Of a DNA stretch of 64,000 nt, positions 8,504 through 17,209 are shown in pieces. Numbering within the stretch: the first letter of the stretch is position 1; each line of letters starts with the position of its first letter. A model generated the notes under the pieces. It had not been told where the DNA came from. It saw nothing but the letters and a program-made list of their open reading frames with translations, and did not search any database. The position numbers and the translations under genes are program-made. This DNA is from an uncultured Campylobacter sp. (lineage in GTDB: Bacteria; Campylobacterota; Campylobacteria; Campylobacterales; Campylobacteraceae). Location: contig NZ_CALKTC010000083.1 in the NCBI RefSeq assembly GCF_937996225.1, forward strand, positions 1 to 64,000. Direction: 5' to 3'.

Positions 8504-9760
8504 ATGGCTAAAGTAAACGTTGAAGCGGCTTTGAAGTACCACATAGGCGGTAAAATCGGAACGAATGTAAAAACCCCGTGCGCTACGGCGGAGGATTTGG
8601 CGCTTGCATATACGCCGGGCGTCGCGGAGCCTTGCAAGGTGATCGAAGGTGATCACGAGGCTGCGTTTAAATACACGAATAAGGCTAATCTCGTAGCCGT
8701 TATCACTAACGGCACAGCGGTTTTGGGGCTTGGTGATATCGGCGCAATCGCCGGAAAGCCCGTAATGGAAGGCAAGGCGGTTTTGTTCAAAAAATTCGGC
8801 GGCGTCGATGCGTTTGACATCGAGATCGACGAAAAAGATCCTAAAAAGATAATTGAAATTTGCAAAGCGCTTGCGCCTACGTTCGGCGGTATAAATTTAG
8901 AGGATATCAAAGCTCCCGAGTGCTTCGAGATCGAGCGCGAGCTGCAAAAAGCCGTCGATATCCCCGTCATGCACGACGATCAACATGGCACCGCTATGAT
9001 TACGGGCGCAGGGCTAATCAATGCAGCCCTTATCAGCGGCAAAAAAATCGAGGATATGAAGATCGTCGTAAGCGGCTCGGGCGCTGCGGGCATCGCTTGT
9101 GCGAAGATGTATCGTAATTTAGGCGCTAAACATATCATAATGCTTGACTCCAAAGGGGTGATCCACAAGGGTCGCACCGATCTTACCGAGCAAAAGAAAG
9201 AATTTGCCCTAGATACCGCAGATCGCACGCTAGAGGATGCGATGAAGGGCGCGGATATGTTTTTGGGTCTTAGCAAGCCGGGCGTTTTAACCAAAGAGAT
9301 GGTAAAGACTATGGCGCCGCATCCAATCATTTTTGCGCTTGCAAATCCGGTACCGGAAATTTATCCAAGCGAGGTCGAGGAAGTAAGAAACGACGCGATC
9401 GTAGGCACCGGCAGAAGCGACTTTGCAAATCAGATCAATAACGTTTTGGGCTTTCCGTATATCTTCCGCGGCGCGCTTGACGTAAGAGCCAAAAAGATCA
9501 CCGAAAATATGAAGATTGCGGCCGCTCGCGCGATGGCGGATCTTGCTCGCGAAGAAGTTCCTGCAGAAATCCGCAAGATGCTGGGCAAAGATAGCTTGAA
9601 ATTCGGCAAAGACTACGTTATCCCAAATCCTTTCGATCCGCGCGTATTTGCCGTGATCTCGACGGCGGTTGCAAAAGCTGCGGTAGATGACGGTGTCGCT
9701 CGCGTCAAAGAGTTCGACGCTGCGGCTTATAAAAAAAGCCTAGAAGCCAAAAAGCTATGA
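8504..9760 (+). CDS. maeB: Malate dehydrogenase (oxaloacetate-decarboxylating), malic enzyme
   Basis: Malic enzyme (418 aa) decarboxylates malate to pyruvate with NAD(P)+ reduction. It is the short form, without the phosphotransacetylase-like C-terminal domain of E. coli MaeB. Visible features are YTPGVAEPC near residue 33, VITNGTAVLGLGDIGAIAGKPVMEGK (metal/malate binding, about 65-90), HDDQHGTA (about 150) and the dinucleotide-binding loop VVSGSGAAGIA (about 186). It follows gltX with only one base between stop and start, so they share a transcript. In campylobacters it supplies pyruvate from C4 acids for gluconeogenesis. Confidence 0.94.
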   Translation: MAKVNVEAALKYHIGGKIGTNVKTPCATAEDLALAYTPGVAEPCKVIEGDHEAAFKYTNKANLVAVITNGTAVLGLGDIGAIAGKPVMEGKAVLFKKFGGVDAFDIEIDEKDPKKIIEICKALAPTFGGINLEDIKAPECFEIERELQKAVDIPVMHDDQHGTAMITGAGLINAALISGKKIEDMKIVVSGSGAAGIACAKMYRNLGAKHIIMLDSKGVIHKGRTDLTEQKKEFALDTADRTLEDAMKGADMFLGLSKPGVLTKEMVKTMAPHPIIFALANPVPEIYPSEVEEVRNDAIVGTGRSDFANQINNVLGFPYIFRGALDVRAKKITENMKIAAARAMADLAREEVPAEIRKMLGKDSLKFGKDYVIPNPFDPRVFAVISTAVAKAAVDDGVARVKEFDAAAYKKSLEAKKL

Positions 9761-9804
9761 TTCCTTGCTCCTGCGCGAGGCGAGATTAAATTTAAGAGGC
9801 GTAA

Positions 9805-11253
9805 ATGAAAGATTTGGCTTTACTTACCGATTTTTATCAGCTTAGTATGATGCAGGGCTATTTTTTTACAAAGCCCGATCAGACGGCGGTTTTTGACGTT
9901 TTTTACCGCAAAAACCCAAGCGGCGGCGGTTACGCGATATTTTGCGGCCTAAGCGAGGTCGTGGATTATATCGAAAATCTCAGATTTAGCGACGACGACA
10001 TCGCATATCTAAAAAGTCTAAATTTCTTTAAGCCGGAATTTTTGGAATTTCTAAGAGGCTTTAAATTTAGCGGCGAAATTTACGCGATGGACGAGGGGCA
10101 GATCGTATTTCCGCACGAGCCGCTGATCCGCGTCAAGGCAAACATTATGGAGGCGCAGCTCATCGAGACCGCGATCTTAAATACTATAAATTTTCAAACT
10201 CTAATCGCCACGAAAAGCTCGCGCATCAATTTTAGCGCTAAGGGTGATTCGGTGATGGAGTTTGGCTTGCGCCGCGCTCAGGGGCGAAGTGCGGGCATCT
10301 ACGGCGCAAAAGCTGCGATTATAGGGGGCTGCAGTGCCACGTCAAACGTGCTCGCCGCAAAGAAATTTGACGTCCCTGCGATCGGCACTCACTCGCACTC
10401 GTGGATTCAGAGCTTTGATAGCGAGCTGGAGGCGTTTCGCGCTTACGCTAAAATTTATCCAAACAGTACGCTTCTGCTCGTCGATACCTACGATACTCTC
10501 GCAAGCGGCGTGCCGAATGCGATCAAGGTTTTTGAAGAGCTGCGCGCAAGCGGTCATAAGCCGCTTGGAATTCGCATCGATTCGGGCGATCTGGAGTATC
10601 TAACCAAGCAGGCGCGCAAGATGCTCGATGCTGCGGGCTTTAATGACGCAAAGATCACTGCGTCGAATGATCTAGACGAATACGCGATCGATCAGCTCAA
10701 GCTTTTCGACGCTAAAATCGATAGCTGGGGGATCGGTACGAGGCTTATTACCGGCGGAGACAGTTCGAGCCTAGGCGGCGTGTATAAGCTAAGCGGTATC
10801 GAAAAAGATGGCGAGATCGTGGCTAAGATCAAAATTTCAAACGATCCGCGCAAGATCAATAACCCGGGCTACAAACAGGTCTTTAGGCTCTTCGACGAGG
10901 ATAACGGCATGGCGCTTGCCGATCTGATCACGCTTGAGGGCGAGAGTATAGACGAGAGTGCGCCACTTGAAATTTTCCACCCGCTTTACACCTACAAACG
11001 CAAAATTTTAACGAATTTCAGCGCGCATAAGCTCTTGCGTCCCGTTTTTAAGGAGGGCAAATTCGTAGGCGCCCGCCGCACGGTAAGTGAGATCGCGCGT
11101 TTTAGTAAGGAGCAGAAGAGTAAATTTTGGCTTGAGCACCTTCGCAACGTCCATCCGCAGAGCTACAAAGTGGATCTCTCTCAAAAGCTTTGGGATATCC
11201 GAAAATCACTCATTAACGAGTGCAACCTCAATTTAAAGGAAAAATATGTTTAA
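9805..11253 (+). CDS. pncB: Nicotinate phosphoribosyltransferase
   Basis: A 482-residue enzyme that joins nicotinate to PRPP to make nicotinate mononucleotide in NAD salvage (Preiss-Handler route). The sequence carries the family start DFYQLSMMQGYF, the phosphorylated-histidine region IGTHSHSWIQSF (about 193) and the PRPP-binding RIDSGDLEYL stretch (about 255). The start follows TTAAGAGGCGTAA, a modest ribosome binding site. The next gene, a lipoprotein, starts 8 bases before its stop. The length agrees with the long bacterial form related to human NAPRT. Confidence 0.93.
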   Translation: MKDLALLTDFYQLSMMQGYFFTKPDQTAVFDVFYRKNPSGGGYAIFCGLSEVVDYIENLRFSDDDIAYLKSLNFFKPEFLEFLRGFKFSGEIYAMDEGQIVFPHEPLIRVKANIMEAQLIETAILNTINFQTLIATKSSRINFSAKGDSVMEFGLRRAQGRSAGIYGAKAAIIGGCSATSNVLAAKKFDVPAIGTHSHSWIQSFDSELEAFRAYAKIYPNSTLLLVDTYDTLASGVPNAIKVFEELRASGHKPLGIRIDSGDLEYLTKQARKMLDAAGFNDAKITASNDLDEYAIDQLKLFDAKIDSWGIGTRLITGGDSSSLGGVYKLSGIEKDGEIVAKIKISNDPRKINNPGYKQVFRLFDEDNGMALADLITLEGESIDESAPLEIFHPLYTYKRKILTNFSAHKLLRPVFKEGKFVGARRTVSEIARFSKEQKSKFWLEHLRNVHPQSYKVDLSQKLWDIRKSLINECNLNLKEKYV

Positions 11254-11617
11254 AGTTCTATCGTGCGCCGCTTTGGCGTTAGTTTTACTAGGATGTGGCT
11301 CAAACCAACTCCGCCAATCCCCGGACAGCGCTATGAATAAGCAAGCACAGAGCGAAAAAACCATAACCAAAGAGAACGCAAAGATCTTCTATTTCGTCGA
11401 TGAGCAGGGCAAAAAACTATCGCTTAGTTCAAACGACGATTTCAATACCGCCGTGTTAAAGGACGATAGCGGCAAAAGCTACAACCTCAAGCGTGAGCGA
11501 GCCGCAGACGGCATCTATATGGAAAACAAAGACGGAGTGAGTATCCACTTCAAAAAAGGTGAGGGCATAGTGGAGTTTATCAAATACAAATCCATCCCGA
11601 TCACCGAGGTCAAATAA
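11246..11617 (+). CDS. Lipoprotein with an MliC-like (lysozyme inhibitor-like) domain
   Basis: A 123-residue protein with a lipoprotein signal peptide: hydrophobic core followed by the lipobox LLGC (cysteine 17), so it should be anchored in the outer or inner membrane facing the periplasm. The mature domain (about 45-115; AKIFYFVDEQGKKLSL, then DGIYMENKDGVSIHFKKGEG) resembles the MliC/C-type lysozyme inhibitor fold by pattern of strands and the YENxDG-xxxxFKKGEG ending, but the usual cysteine pair of MliC is not seen. It overlaps the end of pncB by 8 bases and has its own AAAGGAAAAAT ribosome binding site. Function as an inhibitor is inference. Confidence 0.65.
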   Translation: MFKVLSCAALALVLLGCGSNQLRQSPDSAMNKQAQSEKTITKENAKIFYFVDEQGKKLSLSSNDDFNTAVLKDDSGKSYNLKRERAADGIYMENKDGVSIHFKKGEGIVEFIKYKSIPITEVK

Positions 11618-11695
11618 ACTTTAAAATTTTTGGTTAAATTCCGATTTAGCGCCGGAATTTAACCCTCTTTTCCTGCGCTAAATTCGGAGAAAGTC

Positions 11696-12388
11696 ATGTT
11701 ATTAGGCAAAATCGATTATCTAAATTTGCTCCCTTTTCACGTATTTCTGAAAGCCCTTCCGCTGTCGTCTTATGTTAAAAAATCGATAGAATTTAAAAAA
11801 GGGGTGCCGAGCAAACTCTGCGCCGATCTTTATAGCCGCAGGATAGATGCTGCGGTGATCTCGAGCATCGAAAGCCGCCGCGCAAAATACCGCAGGCTGC
11901 CTCTAGGAATCGTCGCAAAGCGTGAGGTGCTAAGCGTGCTCGTGCGCAAAAACTCGGCGCCCAGGCTCGATCCCGCGTCGATGAGTTCAAATATGCTAGC
12001 CCGTGTGCTGGATCTTAGCGGCGAGGTGCTGATCGGCGATAACGCTTTAAAGGCGCTGCTTTCGCAGGGCAGGGATAAATTTTACGATCTGGGCGAAATT
12101 TGGCAGCAGCGCACGGGCTTGCCCTTTGTTTTTGGGCGGCTGTGCTGCGTGAAAAACGATAAGGCTTACTCGCGCCTGGCGACGAAATTTTTACGATCGC
12201 GCATTAAAATTCCAAGATATATCCTGCAAAGCTACGCCTTTTCGCGTGACATAAAAGAGCGTGAAATTTTAAATTATCTGAAATTTATAGGCTATGAGAT
12301 CGGCGTTCGCGAGGAGCTGGCGCTGAAAAAATTTATCGCTAAAGCCAAAAAATTAAAATTTAATCCGGTTCAAAAGGAGGAACTATGA
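11696..12388 (+). CDS. mqnA: Chorismate dehydratase MqnA (futalosine menaquinone pathway)
   Basis: MqnA (230 aa) removes water from chorismate to give 3-enolpyruvylbenzoate, the first step of menaquinone synthesis by the futalosine route. The start LGKIDYLNLLPFHVFLK and the GVPSKLCADLYSRRIDAAVISSIES stretch (about 35-60) are typical of this periplasmic-binding-protein-like family (formerly DUF178). Campylobacter and Helicobacter use this pathway instead of the classic men genes. Another likely pathway step, the prenyltransferase, is at about 39.4 kb. The stop overlaps the gdhA start (ATGA). Confidence 0.85.
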   Translation: MLLGKIDYLNLLPFHVFLKALPLSSYVKKSIEFKKGVPSKLCADLYSRRIDAAVISSIESRRAKYRRLPLGIVAKREVLSVLVRKNSAPRLDPASMSSNMLARVLDLSGEVLIGDNALKALLSQGRDKFYDLGEIWQQRTGLPFVFGRLCCVKNDKAYSRLATKFLRSRIKIPRYILQSYAFSRDIKEREILNYLKFIGYEIGVREELALKKFIAKAKKLKFNPVQKEEL

Positions 12389-13743
12389 AATCTTACATCG
12401 ACGGCTTGCTGCTAAATTTAAAGCGCGCCAATCCCGGTCAGGAGGTCTTTATCCAGGCATCGACCGAGATTTTATACTCGCTCATACCGCTTCTAAAGCG
12501 CGATGAACGATACGTGAAAAATAAAATTTTAGAGCGTATTTTGGCGCCCGAGCGCACGATGATGTTTCGCGTCGTCTATATGAGCGACGGCGGCGAGCCC
12601 TGCGTGCATACGGGATATCGCATAGAATTCAACTCTGCTCTGGGCCCTTACAAAGGCGGTTTGCGCTTTCATCCGAGTGTAAATTTGGGCGTTTTAAAAT
12701 TTTTAGGGTTTGAGCAAATTTTTAAAAATTCCCTCACGGGTCTTAATATCGGCGGCGCAAAAGGCGGCGCAAATTTCGATCCCAAGGGCAAGAGCGACGG
12801 CGAGATTATGAGATTTTGCCAAGCTTTTATGTTGGAACTTCACCGCCTAATCAGCTCTAATACCGACGTTCCCGCGGGCGACATCGGCGTGGGCGGTCGC
12901 GAGATCGGCTATATGTACGGCGCGTATAAAAAGCTCACCCGCAGATTCGACGGCGCGCTTACGGGCAAGGGGCTAAGCTGGGGCGGTAGTCTTGCGCGCA
13001 CCGAGGCTACGGGCTACGGCTCGGTATATTTTGCAAACGAGATGCTAGCTACCAGGGGCGATTCGCTGCACGGCAAAATTTGCACGATCTCGGGCGCCGG
13101 CAACGTCGCGATCTACACTGCCGAAAAGCTCTATCAAATGCAGGCTAAGCCCGTCACCGTAAGTGATTCTACGGGCTTTATCTATGACGCCGAGGGAATC
13201 GATGTAATGCTTCTTAAAAAGCTAAAAGAGCAGCTGCGCGTGGGGCTTTGCGAATATATCAAGGAGCGTCCTAACGCAAAATTTATCCCAGTTAGTGCTT
13301 ATCCTGAGGGGCGTAACGGCGTGTGGAGCGTGCCGTGCGACGCCGCGTTTCCGAGCGCTACGCAAAATGAGCTTAATCTGCAAGACGTAAAGACTCTCTA
13401 TGCCAATGGATGTCGCATGGTTTGCGAGGGCGCGAATATGCCAAGCACGCTTGAGGCGATCGATTTTATGCTCGCGCAAAAAGACTTTCTTTTCGGCCCT
13501 GCGAAGGCAGCGAATGCGGGCGGCGTGGCTACGAGCGGGCTTGAGATGGCGCAAAACGCGCAGATGGCGTCGTGGAGCTTCGAGGAGGTCGATAACAAGC
13601 TGCGCGAGATCATGCGTCACATATTTCGCACCAGCTACGAGACCTCGAAGGAATTCGGCGCGGAGGGCAATCTCGTGCTGGGCTCGAATATCGCAGGCTT
13701 TCGCCGCGTAGCCGATGCGATGCTGGATCAAGGCCTGGTGTAA
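12385..13743 (+). CDS. gdhA: Glutamate dehydrogenase (NADP-specific type)
   Basis: A 452-residue hexameric glutamate dehydrogenase that aminates 2-oxoglutarate with NADPH for ammonia assimilation. The substrate-binding region YKGGLRFHPSVNLGVLKFLGFEQ (about 90-112) and the catalytic-lysine motif GGAKGGANFDPKGKS (about 122) are clear, as is the dinucleotide-binding loop ISGAGNVAIYTAEKL (about 236) and ANAGGVATSGLEMAQN (about 373). It has a strong ribosome binding site (AAGGAGGAACT) inside the end of mqnA and overlaps it by 4 bases. Length and motifs match the GDH50s small-subunit class used for biosynthesis. Confidence 0.95.
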   Translation: MKSYIDGLLLNLKRANPGQEVFIQASTEILYSLIPLLKRDERYVKNKILERILAPERTMMFRVVYMSDGGEPCVHTGYRIEFNSALGPYKGGLRFHPSVNLGVLKFLGFEQIFKNSLTGLNIGGAKGGANFDPKGKSDGEIMRFCQAFMLELHRLISSNTDVPAGDIGVGGREIGYMYGAYKKLTRRFDGALTGKGLSWGGSLARTEATGYGSVYFANEMLATRGDSLHGKICTISGAGNVAIYTAEKLYQMQAKPVTVSDSTGFIYDAEGIDVMLLKKLKEQLRVGLCEYIKERPNAKFIPVSAYPEGRNGVWSVPCDAAFPSATQNELNLQDVKTLYANGCRMVCEGANMPSTLEAIDFMLAQKDFLFGPAKAANAGGVATSGLEMAQNAQMASWSFEEVDNKLREIMRHIFRTSYETSKEFGAEGNLVLGSNIAGFRRVADAMLDQGLV

Positions 13744-14198
13744 GCTTAACTCGCTTTATTTTGTCAAAAGCGGCAGCTCGCTTTTAAATTTAAGCTTTTT
13801 AAATTTACGGCGAGCTTTTGGCTGCTTTGATAAAATTTTAATCGTTTGCGCCGAGGATATAGCCGCTCATCGCCATAATTTGCTTTGTGCGTCTTGCGTT
13901 GGTATCTTGCGTGCTGCGTAAATTTAAATAGCGCCAAGCAGAGCGTTTTAAAATTTTAGCTCGTCGTAGCAATGCTTTTAAAATTTAGTCGCAAGCACGA
14001 CAAAGACCGACAAATTTTATCTTTAAATTTTGCGGGTAAATTTTGCCCGTTAAATTTAGCTTTGAAATTTTGTGTTTAAAATTTAACCTAAAATTTTATT
14101 TTAAATCGTCCACGCAGCGCGTAAATTTAAACCGAGCGCAGGATGAGCGTTTACCGCATTTTGGCATAATGGCGCAAATTTTATCCAAAGGTTGCAAT
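13744..14198. other. 455-base gap rich in A3T3 words
   Basis: No supported gene. The stretch is crowded with A3T3 words, for example AAATTTTGCGGGTAAATTTTGCCCG near 14025-14050, which also forms a GCGGGTAAATTTTGCCCGT-like imperfect hairpin. A 68-codon frame (13715-13921) is open across the gdhA end but has no ribosome binding site and no protein-like composition. Confidence 0.5.
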
Positions 14199-14930
14199 AT
14201 GAAAAAATTTATGGTTTTACTAGCCGCCGCGTCGCTGTCGCTTGCGCATGCGGACGTAACGGATATCCTAAAGCAGGGCGCGGACGTGCTCGGTGCGACT
14301 CAGAGCGGAAACTACAAAGAGCTGCTCGCTTCCGCCACAAACCGCGCCGTAGCCGAGCTCGCCAAGGGCTACATCCACAGCAAGACCGCTAAAATCGAGC
14401 TTCCTCCTTCGCTCAAAGCCGCTGCGAAGCTTGCGAGAAAGGTAGGCGGCGATAAATGGGAGCGCGAGCTCGTCGTGAGTATGAACAATGCCGCTACCAA
14501 GGCGGTGAGCGGTGCGAGCAAGATATTTTTACAAGATCTGAAATCTATGAGCGATGCCGACGTTAAAAAGCTCATCGGCGGCGGCGACACGGCGCTTAGC
14601 GAGTATTTGCAGAGCAAATCTGGCGCGAAGCTGCGGGCAGTTTTTAGACCGATCGTAAGCGACATGATGAGCAAAAACAGCTTCGCGACGGCGTATAACG
14701 GGCTAAATTCCTTCGCGCAAAACAAGATCGCGGGTAATGAAGCGGTGCAAAACATCGCGCGCGGGCTGGGTGCGAGCGAGTATCTGCCTAAGCAGGGCGA
14801 GGATCTGAACGATTACATCACGCAAAAGACGCTGGACGGGCTGTTTGCGGTAATGAGGGAAAAAGAAAGCGCACTTCGCGGCGGCGCCGTCGGCAAAGGT
14901 GCCGGGATTTTAGGCAAGGTGATTAAATAA
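14199..14930 (+). CDS. DUF4197 family exported protein
   Basis: A 243-residue protein with a Sec signal peptide (KKFMVLLAAASLSLAHA, cleaved near ADVTD). The rest is helical and matches the DUF4197 family as I know it: periplasmic, widespread in Proteobacteria, of unknown function. Typical pieces are FLQDLKSMSDADVKKLIGGGDTALSEYLQ (about 110-140) and YITQKTLDGLFAVMREKE (near 208-225), followed by a glycine-rich end. The frame is open further upstream, but the ATG at 14199 follows AAAGG and begins the signal peptide, so I use it. The gene stands alone between two A3T3-rich gaps. Confidence 0.8.
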   Translation: MKKFMVLLAAASLSLAHADVTDILKQGADVLGATQSGNYKELLASATNRAVAELAKGYIHSKTAKIELPPSLKAAAKLARKVGGDKWERELVVSMNNAATKAVSGASKIFLQDLKSMSDADVKKLIGGGDTALSEYLQSKSGAKLRAVFRPIVSDMMSKNSFATAYNGLNSFAQNKIAGNEAVQNIARGLGASEYLPKQGEDLNDYITQKTLDGLFAVMREKESALRGGAVGKGAGILGKVIK

Positions 14931-15386
14931 AACTCGCGGCGAGGCTTTGGCGTAAATTTCGCCGTATAGCTAGCTGCTTCCTGTTGCTTCGCGCTGCCGC
15001 CTGCGTAGTCTAAGTTACGCGCAAAGTGCCTGCTTGCGCGAAACGGCTGCTTCCGGCAAATCGGGCGCGCGGCGAAATTTAGAAGTTTGTTTACCGCGCT
15101 TGGAGCCTGTTTGCTTAAGACGATAATCTTAGCGCGGAGTTTAATCCGCGAAATTTGAAATTTCGCAATACGCAAACAGTTTGAAATTTTAAAATTTCAC
15201 GTGGAGTTTTAGAATTTCGTGCGGCAATTGAATGCGCGTATATCTAGCGCCTACATCTGAAATTTTAAAAAACGGCAAAGTATCGGAGTAATAGAGCGGT
15301 AACAGATGAGTGTAAGGATAAAGCAAGAAAGCCGTCTTGTAAATTCGCTTCTTTCATATCTCAGTTTATGTTCCGCAAAAACCGGT
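14931..15386. other. 456-base gap at the left edge of the AT-rich cassette
   Basis: No gene seen. The left half still looks like core genome (GC-rich with A3T3 words and long runs complementary to nothing obvious); from about 15240 rightwards the base composition drops and the AT-rich cassette begins. I see no insertion-sequence ends, tRNA or direct repeats marking the border. Confidence 0.5.
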
Positions 15387-15659
15387 TTACTCATTAGTTC
15401 TATTATTTTCCGATTCCATTTTTCTTAATTCTTTAAGCGCTCTATTATAGACATTGGCTTGCTTGCAAACTCTACCTTCAGCAGCAATATATCTTACTAA
15501 ATTTATATCATTTGTATCGATTGCTATCAATAATCTACCCATAAGCCTTTCCTCTACAAAAAACGTATAATCGCACTTTGCACACAAATTACTTTCATAA
15601 ATTATAAACAATAACAAAATTACTACGGCGCAAATTATAAATTTTAATGCTTTAACCAT
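15387..15659 (-). CDS. Small membrane-anchored hypothetical protein (cassette gene 6)
   Basis: A 90-residue protein with one N-terminal hydrophobic helix (VKALKFIICAVVILLLFIIY, residues 2-21) and a polar C-terminal part ending in charged residues; no family recognised. The ATG has an excellent ribosome binding site (AAGGAGAAAATT). It is the last gene of an AT-rich reverse-strand cassette. The other terminal gene of the cassette (at 18.2-18.5 kb) has the same plan: a start MVK, one hydrophobic segment and a small polar domain, so the two could be similar in role. Cytoplasm-versus-periplasm placement of the soluble part cannot be decided with confidence. Confidence 0.7.
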   Translation of the reverse strand: MVKALKFIICAVVILLLFIIYESNLCAKCDYTFFVEERLMGRLLIAIDTNDINLVRYIAAEGRVCKQANVYNRALKELRKMESENNRTNE

Positions 15660-15722
15660 AATTTTCTCCTTGTGTGTATTCTTCCCGTATATATTGATAA
15701 TGTCGATTGGCGAGGCATTATA

Positions 15723-16508
15723 TCACTTCTTATTTTTAAATTTAAACCTCTTTCGCTTAATTTTTATAAAATTTTCCAGTTGCTTATCGGTAAAATTTAA
15801 AATCTCTTTTCGGTTTTGTAAATTTACATAAGTGTGCCTTATATCACAGCACCTATAAAAAATATATTTCCAATTTTTAATTAGCCAGTCTGCTTCTATT
15901 GTGTTTTTATCCGTTTCAAATAAAAACGGCAGAACCCATAAGCCTGCCTTGTAGCCGCTAATTACGATCAATTTTATAAAATTTACTCCATCATCGTCTT
16001 TTGCTTTTATCACGATAAAGCTTACATTTTTCTCGTATGGATAGCAGGATTTTCTACATTCGATAATATCTCCAACCTCGATCTTTCCGCGAAATTTCAA
16101 GAGAGGAATACTAAGCTTTTCTATCAAATTTGTCTTTATGCGTCTATTGCGTCCGAATTTATCCCTAGGTTTTGTCAGTCTGAAACCGGGGATTGTTTCG
16201 TCGCAATCCCCTAGTTCATCGCTACTAAGGTAATTATCGGAGCATATAAATACCTCCTGGGGGCTCGCATTGATGCCGAAATTTGCTAAATTACGAATCA
16301 ATTGCTCCTTATCCACGACAAACCCCGCTTTGCTTGATAACATCTCGCTAGGAAGCTCAAAGTATCTGTTATCTTTTAAATTTAAAAGGCAAGGATTTTC
16401 TGTCCAGAAACAGCGCTCATCGCAGACCATAAGCTCATCGTCGTTAAATTTTATAATATCGCCTCTTTGTAAATCATTGTCGAAGGTTGATATTGGTAAG
16501 ATGGTCAT
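15723..16508 (-). CDS. Imm45-like immunity protein with an extra N-terminal domain
   Basis: A 261-residue cytosolic protein (no signal or membrane segment). The C-terminal half (about 140-245) has the pattern I associate with the Imm45 immunity family of polymorphic toxin systems: VGDIIECRKSCYPYE, then IVISGYKAGLWVLPF and a WLIKNWKYIFYRCCDIRHTYV ending. The first 130 residues are an additional domain, beginning with a second GDIIKFNDDELMV-like stretch, so the protein may be a tandem of two related beta domains. Ribosome binding site AAGGACTTTAA precedes the ATG. Immunity function is inferred from this resemblance and from the Imm53-type neighbour; no toxin gene is adjacent. Confidence 0.6.
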   Translation of the reverse strand: MTILPISTFDNDLQRGDIIKFNDDELMVCDERCFWTENPCLLNLKDNRYFELPSEMLSSKAGFVVDKEQLIRNLANFGINASPQEVFICSDNYLSSDELGDCDETIPGFRLTKPRDKFGRNRRIKTNLIEKLSIPLLKFRGKIEVGDIIECRKSCYPYEKNVSFIVIKAKDDDGVNFIKLIVISGYKAGLWVLPFLFETDKNTIEADWLIKNWKYIFYRCCDIRHTYVNLQNRKEILNFTDKQLENFIKIKRKRFKFKNKK

Positions 16509-16576
16509 TTAAAGTCCTTTTTGCTTGCTAGATTAAACATGTTCATAATAAATTTTCGTTATTTGTAATCGCTAAA

Positions 16577-17209
16577 TTACGCCTCTATAACCACATCTTT
16601 ATACTTTTCATAAAGCCTCGGCTTTAAAATTTTATCACGATACTCTTTGCCCGCATTAGTCATACATATCCAATGGCTATATCTGCTCCATGTGTTAGGG
16701 TCTTTCCAAGTTATCTCTGCTTGGGGAGTTATTTTGTCCTCCTCTAAAAATTTATATCCAAAAAAGAAATTATCTCTAAAATAGATCCACTTCTCATAAA
16801 GCGACATCCCTAGATCGATCTTGGATAAATTCGTATCGAAGTCAGCCCATTTCTTTCTTAAATTTTCGCCCTCTATGCCGAAGTCTATCATACCCCCTAA
16901 AAACAGCTGCCCCATTACTCCGAAATACTCTCCCGCATATGTCGGATAGGCTGAAATTTCAGGGTTATCTTCGTCCGCTAGCTTATAGTCGCTTTGTATA
17001 ATACCATATAGTTCAAACCATTCGTACCAATCAAAGATTTCATATTCAATGTAATCTAAAATATCTTTTTTTCTGGTACCGGGAATTTGAGCTAATATGC
17101 GAATAAACGAATCCATCCAGCAATCAAATCCTAAAGCCTTATAAAGTTCTTCATCTTTGTTAAAAATCCAGCCGTATAGTTCATTCGGTTTCAAAATTTT
17201 AAATTTCAT
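16577..17209 (-). CDS. Hypothetical protein of the immunity cassette (210 aa)
   Basis: I do not recognise a family. The protein is acidic, soluble and very rich in aromatic residues (DWYEWFELYG, WICMTNAGKEYRDK, many W/Y/F), a composition common among polymorphic-toxin immunity proteins. It starts with ATG after AAGGAGATACT, and its start lies 11 bases inside the 3' end of the upstream (frameshifted) gene, so the two are translationally coupled. AT-rich codon use like the rest of the cassette and unlike the flanking core genes suggests recent acquisition. Confidence 0.65.
   Translation of the reverse strand: MKFKILKPNELYGWIFNKDEELYKALGFDCWMDSFIRILAQIPGTRKKDILDYIEYEIFDWYEWFELYGIIQSDYKLADEDNPEISAYPTYAGEYFGVMGQLFLGGMIDFGIEGENLRKKWADFDTNLSKIDLGMSLYEKWIYFRDNFFFGYKFLEEDKITPQAEITWKDPNTWSRYSHWICMTNAGKEYRDKILKPRLYEKYKDVVIEA

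Noticed and set aside
13222..13731. A 169-codon antisense ORF inside gdhA
   Set aside because: gdhA is intact with all motifs; the antisense frame is open because of codon bias in GC-rich sequence.
13715..13921. A 68-codon forward ORF at the end of gdhA
   Set aside because: No ribosome binding site, odd composition, overlaps gdhA; treated as chance in A3T3-rich DNA.
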